From assembly GCA_028673005.1 (NCBI GenBank), contig CM054116.1, positions 35,498,854-35,562,853 of the forward strand: 64,000 bases of DNA, written 5' to 3'. Shown one piece after another: positions 49,630 to 60,700 of the stretch. The position numbers and the translations under genes are program-made. Below the pieces are notes generated by a model that was not told where the DNA came from, did no database searches, and saw only the letters and a program-made list of their open reading frames with translations. Within the stretch, counting starts at the first letter, position 1. Each line of letters opens with the position of its first letter. The DNA is from Tanypteryx hageni. Taxonomy: Eukaryota > Arthropoda > Insecta > Odonata > Petaluridae.

Positions 49630-50608
49630 ACCTAAAAGAAAGTGCAAATTCTCCAGTAATCTGAAAATGAAGTATTTTTGCTTTTATGTCGGGCAGAATG
49701 AAAATGGGGTGAAGTGTTCTATTTGTGAAAGTTACGTGTTAGTTGCACATAAAGGTTCCTATGATTTGGAGCAACATTCATAGTGAACAAAAATTTTTCA
49801 AATTTCATCTTTCTCAGTAAAAGTGATATAATTTTTTCTCCAAAATAGCTCAATCAACAAAAAAAGAATGTTCTGCTAAGGGAATCTTGGCTTTTCACAC
49901 AGTTAAACAACACAAGTCTTTCAAATCAAAGGACTGTGCCGCAAGTTTGATATGTGAATTATTTAATGACTCAGAAACTGGCATAATCACAGCATGTGCG
50001 AGAACTAAAACATAAGAAGTCACAAATACTGTATATAGTCATGTATAGTTCAAGTTTTTAAGACAAAATTTTTAGCGAAAAAGTAGAGGTCTCAAGGACA
50101 TGTGCAGGATAAACATTATTCTTGCCTCGATCTATTTTACTCAAGTAGACATTGTTTTTTGCTGTGGTCGGTTTTGACCCCACATCCCTATAATCCAGGG
50201 GTATTACTTGGGGAATGCAGGCTCACAGCATGTTAGGGCTCCATGCTTTTCAGGGAAACAGAAAAAATGCTTAAAATTGAATGAACAGGAATTTAAAGAA
50301 TACTAGAAAATTTTAGGAAAATATATAAGAAATCTATTTACCAAGTGCTTTTTGACAAACTTCTCTTTAAATACAGACTGGCATCAATCTATAGGAATGT
50401 GTGTGCAGCTTTGATGGTATATTTGACGTTGCCAGTAACTGTGCTGTCAAATGAAAGATCTTTTCTAAAATTAAAGTTAATAAAAAACTACCTATGCACA
50501 TGTTTGGTCAGAAGTAGATTACAGTATCTATCACTTCTTTCAATAGAAAACTCAAAAGCATGCAAAATAAAAACTGTTGTTGATAGAGTAATTTTCAGAA
50601 TTGAATAG
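49630..50608 (+). pseudogene. hAT-family transposase remnant, internally deleted
   Basis: The 5' part (about 49860-50010) reads STKKECSAKGILAFHTVKQH then SFKSKDCAASLICELFNDSE and ACARTKT, a pattern seen near the N-terminus of ZMYM/DUF4371-like hAT transposases; a decayed zinc-finger-like region precedes it. The 3' part (50345-50608) reads YLTLPVTVLSNERSFLKLKL then KNYL and LSIEN, the hAT C-terminal dimerisation region. The central catalytic part between them is missing or unrecognisable. It is dead. Confidence 0.7.
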
Positions 50609-51239
50609 ATGAAAAAATCAATAAAAATTAAAGTCTTATATAAATAAATTATTTTATACCTTATTTTCATAATTGAAATGTTAAAAAAATCAATAATAAA
50701 AATGAAAATCATATAAAAATAGTTTTATAACAATTCCGTATGTGTGGGCCCCAAACATTTTACTTGCATGGGGGCCCCAAAATCATAGTTACGCCCATTA
50801 AAAGTTTAACTATTTTCTCAAAGTGTTTTTGTTTTTTAAGTATGATTTGCAGCTATGAATCACCAAATCAACGCTTTTTTCCCTGATGACCAAATGAAGT
50901 AATACGAGTTATTCATGAATTATATAATGAGCTAAATCATCTATATTAGAAGACATCAATGACCCACAGTTATTATTGTGGTATCCTCTTTTTCTTTTAT
51001 GTAGGTAATAATTCAATTTTTGAAACTTGTAAGACTTTTCTACAGTACATTTTGGAAAATCGTTATTTGTTCTAATAATATCTTGCCAATTTTTCCTAAT
51101 AAATTTGTTTGTGGAATACTAAAAATTGCTTATTGCCCCACATTAAATCGATTATGGAATGGGAAAAACATTTTAAAAATGTATTTCGTGTTTGAGGGGT
51201 AATTACTTCAATTTTTATGAAATTGTAATTTTCTGGGAC

Positions 51240-51497
51240 TTATTTGTTATTTAAACGAATACCATCTTCAATAAAATAATGCAATAAACATAGGTCACGA
51301 TGGTCGAATAGATCAATATAAATAGTCCATACAATAAAATATAATGCGGACGGCGAAATTTTTACTAATTTTTTAAAGACGGCATTAAAATCTTCCTCAG
51401 ATTTCCTATCACAAATAAACCGCGTCTCTAGTAGAGAGTTAAACGTTAACTCGTTACCATGGAAACAAGGAAAGGAAGCGAGGGCTGGCGGTGACAT
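51240..51497 (-). CDS. Putative short gene divergent from the BLUF-like gene
   Basis: A minus-strand frame of 85 codons starts MSPPALASF and ends EDGIRLNNK before TAA. It has balanced composition, including SEEDFNAVFKKLVK and aromatic WTIYIDLFDHRDL, and lies in the CpG-rich block beside the start of the gene on the other strand. The two ATGs are about 150 bp apart. No family is recognised and no nearby poly(A) signal is clear on this strand, so it may be a first exon, a small protein or a chance frame. Confidence 0.3.
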   Translation of the reverse strand: MSPPALASFPCFHGNELTFNSLLETRFICDRKSEEDFNAVFKKLVKISPSALYFIVWTIYIDLFDHRDLCLLHYFIEDGIRLNNK

Positions 51498-51649
51498 AGG
51501 ATGTGTGTGAAGTTATATACGATATATATGGCATATCTTATATAACTTCACGGACATTGACATAGGTACTAACAGTGTCCCTGGTGCTAACTTTTATTAA
51601 TAACTTTTACAAATTGCCCATGTAAATTTATTGTTAGAAAGAGAGAGAA
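51300..51649. promoter_or_regulatory. CpG-rich, possibly bidirectional promoter
   Basis: CpG dinucleotides (gcggacggcgaa, accgcgtct, gttaacgttaactcg-like words, gaagcgagggctggcgg) return here within otherwise CpG-poor DNA, immediately upstream of the first exon of the BLUF-like gene. This is the pattern of an unmethylated promoter between methylated regions. The minus-strand frame at 51240-51497 starts inside it. Confidence 0.45.
51492..51566. repeat. 57-bp hairpin insertion flanked by 9-bp direct repeats
   Basis: Arms 51501-51525 (atgtgtgtgaagttatat and on) and 51533-51557 are reverse complements with 3 mismatches around a 7-base loop. The word tgacatagg stands on both sides (51492-51500, 51558-51566). 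This looks like a small palindromic insertion with a target duplication. The left copy of the duplication contains the ATG of the divergent minus-strand frame. Confidence 0.75.
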
Positions 51650-51709
51650 ATGGAAGATTTAAAGTCTCTACGAGATTGTCTTGAAGAAGGCTTACGAAAT
51701 TCTGGTAGA
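51650..51709 (+). CDS. BLUF-like gene exon 1
   Basis: Twenty codons, MEDLKSLRDCLEEGLRNSGR, after an A-rich leader (agagagaaatgg). The donor is aga/gtaagt, and the first intron is only 82 bp. The short exon and its CpG-rich surroundings fit a first coding exon. Confidence 0.7.
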
Positions 51710-54700
51710 GTAAGTTGATTTAATCAACAATCGCGCCATGATCGCAGATTGTCCTTTAAAAATAACGTCATTTACTCTTATATTTGCACAGAAAACATTC
51801 CTCTATCGTGTTGTTTATGTTGGACAACATGATTTTGATAATTTAAATGAGCTCAAAAACTATTTTCAACAAAATATCGATCAGTGCAACAGTGATTACT
51901 GCGATGAAAAATTAACTGGTCTTTTAATTTGCTATACGAAGCTACTGATTCACTTATTAGAGGTGAGAGCATAGTATTAATCCTTTAACAAAACCTTTAT
52001 TTGTAAATTTATAAATGTTTTTGCAGATATAAATTTCTATTCGTGCGTAACCTAATTACTATATGATATATAGTGAAAAAATATTTCTCATAGACTAAAC
52101 AGAAAGTAAAATTATAGGTATATTACAAAAACAAGTGCTGCTTCACATTTTGCCTATACGCACGTGAAATTTAAATTGGAATGAATTACTCATGTTTCTT
52201 CTTTATTTTAAAAATAGATTAACTCGATTTCTCTAGCATATGTATGCTTATCCAACATTAGGATGACCAAACGTACCAGAAAATCCGGAAGTCTCGGATT
52301 TTGACTAAATATCCCGAAATGTTCTTCGGTACACCGATAAGTCCAGGATTTCTCGTTTTACGCTTTATTATATTCCATTTTCACAAATTCATGTGTATTA
52401 ATTGCATCGGGATTTTATTGGACAAGTTCATCGGAGGCGTGACGCTGCGTAAATCAACCTAAACTTTTCATTGTTTCAATTTCGCAATTAGTAAAACAAG
52501 ATATTTCAAGCACAGAAATATTGGGAATAACTTGCAATTTTATTACCCGTAAAGAAAAACGGTTTCTCATAAAAGTTAATGATTTCTACATTTTGTTGAT
52601 CATTTTTTTGATACTTGTAATGGATACATTACAAGATGGTCCAATCAACACCAAAACTTCAAACCTTTTACTTATATTTTACTATAGGAAAAACTAACCT
52701 GGGATTTAGTGGAGAAAAGCTACCAACTTAATAAAAGATTAACATTAAAGTACAGGGTGATCCATTTGGGTATGGATAAAATAAAAACGTGAAAATGCAG
52801 ATGTTGAGCCACAGGTGGGAGGAATCACATCACTGTCTTTTTTGCCACATTAAGAATTTAACACTATATCACAGATTTTGCCATCACTTAGTTTAAGAAC
52901 CACCAGTGCATCACTATCAACATTCAGACATTCTACAATGTCACTTTCTTCCTCATTAGAAGACATTCCTATAGCATAAGCTAGTAATTCAGACACTAAC
53001 TTTTTTCATTTGAAACACGAATCTTAAAAATCAGGTTTATTATCAATGAACATTGTCATAGGCCACAAGTTATGCCAAGCATTTCTCAAAATTTCTAGTG
53101 AAACATCATCCCAACTATGAGCAACAGCCCACACAGTATCCTTTACACTGAAGTCCTTAAGAAACCCTTTCAATCTTTTGCCACCATTTATTGTTCTTAG
53201 CATACGTCTCATAAACTTATTCCTGAAAACAGCACTTCAATGCTCATAAAACACTCTGATCCATGGATTGTATGAGGGAGGTACAATTTGGTGTTAAAAT
53301 ACAGCATGAATATTGTCTTTTACCAAAAGTTCAGCATTGGGGTGTGCAGAGCACTTGTATAAAATCAAAAGTATCTTGCAGTCATCTGGTAGTCCTATAG
53401 ATTTACAATAAGCACTGGATTTGCGCACAAAATGGTTCTCAAACCAGGCAATGGTAATTTTCTTAGTTATCCAGGCCCAATTGTTAGCATGATAATGGGC
53501 AGGAAATATTCAAGCTCTCTTAAAAGCCCAAGGACAAGCGCTCTTGCCTATGATGAGTAACTTGCATTTATGAGTTCTGGATGCAGTCATGCAAGTGAAC
53601 AAAGTTAGCCTATTTTTCGCATCTTTCACTGGTGCAGTTTCGTCCTCTGCTGCTAGTGTCTTTTAAGGAACATAACACCAAAAAAATGAAGTCTAGTCTA
53701 CATTATATACCTGATCATGAGTCAAGTTTTCATTAGCAACTAATTTTACAAACTTACCAATATAGTTCTCGGGGTCAATAACCTTTTGGAGAACCTATGT
53801 GCGGGCCGTAGGTTGCTTACCTGCAGTCTAAAGCATTTTCAAGTGTTTGTGAACTTCATTATTCTTTAGAGTAAGGCAAACTTATAAGTTTTAAGTATCT
53901 AAGTTTCTTGGTTTTCAAGAAATGCTGTAGGGCAGTGGTGCCCAAACTTTTTTTACTGGTGGGCTGCATCAGTGGTTGCAAATCCTTTGGCAGGCCACAT
54001 TGGCAGTTGCCAATTCTTTGGCGGGCCAGATTGGAGGTTAAATCGGAAGTTATCTATATGTTCTAAGGAGCCATATAAGTGAAAATCAAGTCTAAATGAG
54101 GTTTTAATGGTTATCATTTCAGTATTAAAAGTTTCATTATAAAAATTTTCATAAAATTATGAATTTGTGTGTGGAATTTTTTGGAGAGGTTTTTCATCAT
54201 ATCCTTGCAGATCACACACAAATCCTTTGTGGGCCGCATTGTGCCCGCAGGCCGTGCTTTAGGTACCACTGCTCTAGAGCATGATTTGTATAATACCTCC
54301 TCCCCCTCCAACCCCTCCAACCCAAGAAATCAAAATTCTGCCTCTGATGTACATATCCTCAAGGTTTCTTTATTAAGTATAGTCTCTAAGTTTCTTCGTT
54401 TTTGAGAAATGCTGTCCACACACACAGAGACATATGCTGCCTTTTATTATATATAGTACTAGCATATTGCCTGTCAAAAATGACGGGCTCAAATTAATAA
54501 AAAACAATTTAAAATTTTAACTGTAAATAAGTTAATTTAACTATCACCATTTATATTGATTTAATTTCTAACAACAGTCATTTGTCAAGATAAAAAAATG
54601 TTTAGGTAAGGGAGGGGAAGGCATTTAGCCATAAGACAATCAAGTTTGTCCTTGAGCCATATTTATTGTCACACAAAAAGCTGGAATGATGGGAAATTGA

Positions 54701-57700
54701 CATCCTTTTACCCTCCCTCTCTCTGGATGACTCCTTAAATGCTTGATGACTCTCATATTACGGTACTCAATATGTATGTATATATTATACATGAGAATTG
54801 AGACAATAATGGGGTCTTGATGCCTTTTATCAAAACTTACTCCACTATTATTGTACCTTGCTTATCTGACATAATAAACCTATTTTTCCTTACTGGCCAA
54901 TTTCTATCTGTTCTTAAATATGTGCGAGTGATTCCAGTCCATAAAAAATCTTGTCTTTCCAATTCCGAAAACTATTGACCTATTTCCATCCTTTCAGCCT
55001 TCTCAAAAATAATTGAAAAGATTTTTTATAATCACCTAACTGACTATCTTAAATCCTATGACCTTTTAACCAATAATCAACATGGCTTCAAGCAAGGAAT
55101 ATCAACTTCCACTGCTGCCTTTCATCTCATTAACCATATTCATCTTGCCTTCAACAAGAAACAGCTTGCTATGGGAATATTTTATGACCTTAAAGCATTT
55201 GATAGCATTAACCATGACATACTTCATTACAAATTAAAAACATTGACATCACAGGCAATACACTAAACTGGATCGATTCTTACTTGGCAAATCAACATCA
55301 AATTGTAAGTTATTCCCAAAAAACAACTGTTGGAACAATAACTGTACAATCTAAATCCAGAAAAATAGTATGTGGGGGTTCCCCAGGGATCAATCCTTGG
55401 GCCCCTACTTTTCATTGTTTTTATTAATGATATGTCAAACCATTTCTCCAGAAGTTTCCCAATTCTATATGCCGATGACACTTCTTGTTTAGTAACTGTG
55501 GGCAATCCTACTGAGCTTATTAACTATGCCATAGTATCTGTAAAAGAAATGGCTGAATGGTGTGACTCCAATAATCTAAAGATAAATTATAGTAAAACCT
55601 TATATTTATAATTTCATCCAAAGATTTCTTCTCCATCTTGCAGACCTCTGCTTAAACTGAATAACTCCAGCATACGCAGATCAGAGGTTATGAAGTTTCT
55701 TGGCCTAAATATCACCGAAAGACTTGATTGCTCAAACCACAATAATGCCATAGTAAAGAAAGCTGCAATTGTCATTTACATGATTAGGAAACTAGCATCC
55801 ATAGCATCTATCTCCATTCTAAAATCAATTTATTATGCTAAAGTAAATTCACACCTAGCATATGCAATAATATTTTGGGGCAATTCTGGTATGTTTAAAA
55901 AAGCTTTCTCCACACAAAAACGAGCCATCAAGGCAATACTTAAAGTTTCCTACTGCACTCCTAGTAAGCCTCTATTCCGCTCACTCAATATACTTACCCT
56001 TCCCTCGATGTACATATTACAATGTGCAACTTTTATAATAAATAACCACAACCAATTCCTCACAAATACTGAATACTACAACTATGGTACTCGCTCAAGG
56101 GATAATATTCATATCAATGGCTACTCCTAGCCTTCATGCCAAAAAGACCCTCACCACTCTGCATCCGAAATTTTTAATTATCTACCCACTGGCATTAAAT
56201 CGTTTTCCTTTCCAATCACCTTCAAAAACAAGGTGAAAAATCTATTACTGACTAAATGCTATTACAGTGTGGATGAATTTATGGCCGACTAGCTGATAAA
56301 GCAGAATTTTTGTAATGAAATTTGTATTTTGTGCACATAATTTCGATATTTTGTTAGTATTTCTGTGAAAATTCATTATCTGGAATATTGTAATTAGCAT
56401 TTTGACTGATGACATCCATGTCTTTGTGTGTGGCCTCAACGGAACAATAAATATATTATTATTATTAACAATTATATGGTTGTCAAGCCAAATTCTTGTA
56501 AAATTGCTAAATTTTGTCAAAATAAATCATTTAAATGTTAAACTTGAGCATTTGGGGACTCAGAGACTCAATGGGTGATAAGACTAAAAAACTTTGTTTA
56601 TTTTGCTTTTAAACAGTCTCAGTTTGAAGATCAATAGGTCAATTTTTCTAGTTTTTATGAGCAAAAGTGTGAAAACTTGCATGTCGCTAAATTGATTTTT
56701 ATGTGTTATCTTATGGAAATTATCTGCTGGAGTCAAACCCAGGTATTTTGTGGGCTTTTTTCATATATGGCTTATACTATAAAAATCAACCATTCCTTCC
56801 AAATTTCATCTACTTGGAAAGTTTGTTAAAAATAACAGTAGTCAGTCATAAATAGTTCCAGATTCTCTCACTCTTTTATAATGGCTTTTTAAGGGTGGCA
56901 CCTCAGTCGAGCATGACAGGGTGAGCTAGCTCATTATATTATAAAATCTTTGAAATGCCATAAAGTATATGACAATCCTGAGGAAAAATGAGCAGGCCAT
57001 ACAAAATTAGGTTTATCTGGTTGAAGAAATGGATGAGATATTACGTGTTATGGACAAAGTGACCAAGAGAATAAGGGTTTTATAGTGTTTGATAAGATAT
57101 TATAATGAATTTTCAACGCAGTATTAGTAGGGTATGAATTTTTTGGGTTAAAAAAATAAATTTGGGGGCAATTATCATGTTTTATTTTTTCTATCAAATT
57201 CGGGTTAATTAGAGTTCAGTTCAATAAAAAAACATCAAAGTTTCATAAATTCGAGTTAATTCGGGTATAATTTAAAGAAATGATAAAAAATATATTTTTT
57301 TTTTAATTTTTATTTTTAACATCATTTGCATAGAAAGTGTTTTTTCATTTGTGTTACATCTTTCTCGAGCTTGTAAATGTCGTAAATGGCTAAAGGACCA
57401 CTCAATGTCACAGCTATCTGTTGGCATACATAAGAGCATTAAGATAAACTTACTCAACTAAGGATAGTGAACTTGAGCATCAGTCCAAAATTGAAAAATA
57501 TCCAAATGTTAATTTTGCGAGGACAACTCTAACAAATAGGCTTTAAATTCTGTTTTGATTACATATGTTAAATTTGAACTGAAACTGAATAACTCATGTT
57601 CATGATGATAACATTTCACATGGTTGTTATCATGTAAAATGTAAACTGTCTGGCACAATTAGAGAAGCTGTAAAATAACTACCTGAAAATACCATTTTGA

Positions 57701-60700
57701 ATAAAAAACTATTTTTAAAATAAAACAAAGGTAATAAAACATTTCATTACTTTTGAGACAATTTTAATTAGCTGTGGTTTTACACAATTAAAACTAATAA
57801 AAAATGTTTGTATGTACTAGATTTTTAAATTTATATTTTTTTTAATTTAAATTTTGGGTTTTATCGAGTTTAGCCCAAAATGACTAAATCATTATCGGAG
57901 GGGATAAAATCAGGGAAAATCAGGTTAAACCCAAAAAATTCATACCCTAAGTATTAGTAATAACAATGATGTGTTTAAAATAAGAGAATAGTACTGCATT
58001 TTTATTTGTAAATCTGAATAATACAGTATTGCCAGTGTTTTTATTTTTGAGTCTGCTAATCAATATAGCTAAATCTTAAAATTATGTATTATAATTTAAA
58101 TTTTATTTTAAGAATGTTATTGCAGTTTGTGACAGATGGAATTTTAACTGTGTTATTGTTTGCAATTTAAATAGTACATAAAAATTTAATTTATAACTTT
58201 AAGAATGAAATTTCATAAAGAATAAAATTTCAATTAATGCTTTCTGTTTCAGGGATCAGAGGAAGTAATTTATAATCATCTTGATCTTCTGTGCAAAAAA
58301 AATAGTGAACCTAAGATCCATGATTTGAGAATTATGATTGTATGGCCACACTTGATTTCAGTAAGTACCAACCTTAAAATTAAGTACAGTATAGTCTCTT
58401 AAATCAGATATTCCAAAAATCAGCTCCTCCCAAAAACAGAATATTTTTTAAATGAGGCCTAAAACCATGTCTTCTGGTTGTGGGCATCTTCCACTCTAAA
58501 AAGAAGTTCTTTTACTTTCATCCTTGTCACCCTAGACAACTCACTCCTTACTATAAACTCATCTTCAACAATATTAAATCAGAGTATCCTTCAGCACTAT
58601 GTATATGTATGTACTGGTGAATTTGGTAAAGGAAAACTGGATGATAATTTATATATTACAGAAATTAGTAAATCTACTTTATTCATTATTTCATATTTCC
58701 TAAATGTTAACATAATAATAATAATATAATATATTTTATTAGTTCTGTAGGTCTACATGGACATGGAATAAGTAAATACAAAAATATAAAAATAGTAAAA
58801 CACAATAGCCAGTATACTGGTCATTTACAAGGTAGAATCAGACACGCCATTTAAATATTCAGAGACACTATAGTAATTTTTGCTTAATAGAAAACTCTTC
58901 AATTGTCTCTTAAAAGACAAGGTAGAGGAAGTTGACTTAATCCTGGAGGGTAGTTTGTTAAATACAATGGAAGCTGAGTGGTGAGGTCCTTTTAGGCAAA
59001 GGGACAAATGATAGTCATTTAAATGAATATCTACTTTATTGAGAGTATGTTATGAGTGGAAGTTGGTGTTAGTCAGGAACAGGTGAGGATATTGTTTAAC
59101 AAAAATAGCACAATTAAAAATATAGATTGAAGGGAGAGTTAATATACTAAGGAAATGAAATAATGGCTTGCCAGGGGCATAAGTTACCTGCATCATTGCC
59201 TTAATGGCTTGCTTTTGTAAAGAAAAGACTTTATTTGAATTGCTAACATTGCCTCAGAATATAATGCCATAAGACAGGAAAGAATGAATTTTGGCAAAAT
59301 AAAGAAGTTTTAGGGTATCCATAGAGACAATAGGTGCCAATTTTCTTGGCATAAAAATGCCGGTGGCCACTTTTTTCATAACAGCATTGATATGGATTGA
59401 CCAATCTAAGTCATCAGTAATATGTATACCTAGAAATTTTACTGAAGTGGAACGTACAATGTTTGAATGGTCCATTTTTAGTAGAAGACTGCAGGAAGGA
59501 GTTGACTTTTTAGTATGAAATTGAAGGTAAAAAGTTTACTTACTATTCACCTTAAGATTATTGAAATGACACCATTGTAGCATGCTGTTAACAGAAGAGT
59601 TTGAAATATTAATTAAATCTGGCAGATTCACAGAGTGCAACACACATGAAGTGTCCTCAGCATACAATAAGAGTTTACTATTAGCAATATTATGGGGAAG
59701 ATCATTCATAAATATAATGAAAAGCAATGGCCCTAGTATTGAACCCTGAGGAACACCATTCTTTACTTTTAGAGGTCTACATTTAGAAGTAATTATACCT
59801 TTAGACATTTGATATTGAACTTATGTGGTCTAAATCTCCCAGTAATCTGTGGTAGCTGGAGCTAAATGCCCTGAATTTTGCTAAGTTGCTTGAATTTCAT
59901 ATTATTGTACACTTTAACATTTCTATATTTGCTACATCAGTGATATCCAACCTTTTAGAGTAAATGAGCCACATTCAATTAGTAAATATGTGGCAAAAGT
60001 CGCAAATTCGACAACTCAAAGTGAATTGAGGACCACACATTTCAGCTGCGGAGTAATTTAAATTGAAGCACATCATTTATAGTATCCCCCTTATTTTGTT
60101 ATCATAGAGGAAGAAAATTGAGGTTCAAAATAACAAAATGAAATATTAACAAACTTGAAAGTATGAAACTAATGAAAATAAATATGGGAAATCAACATGA
60201 AAAGGAATATAACAATAAATTTCATGAATCTTAATCTACAATTTCTTAAAAGAGTATAATAATTGAAGAGAGAATCAAACTAATACAAAGTCCACTTGGG
60301 AAGGCTCCACTTTGTGGAAAGATTCCATTTAAATGAAAAAGGAATTTATAAATTGATGATGCTGTAACAGGCGAAACCGGTCATGTATTAAAATTGTTAG
60401 TGGAAATTTACAAGTTTCTTTTTCATTCTAACTAATACAGAATATTTCTAAAAATCCATTTCCGAATGAGTTTGGCCCTTCTCAGTGGCAGGACCTCCGA
60501 GAGACTCAGAGAGGCCCAGACCACTTCCAGATTTTGATGCCTCTCACCATAATAAAATAAAATAAACAGTGCAATATACATTGCACATACTCTTCATATA
60601 TGTATATACGTTTGGTCTCACTACAACCTTTGCCCTGAAATTAACTCTGTGTGCTTGGCAATTTATGTTAATAATGTGTAGCAACAGAACCAAAGTGACT

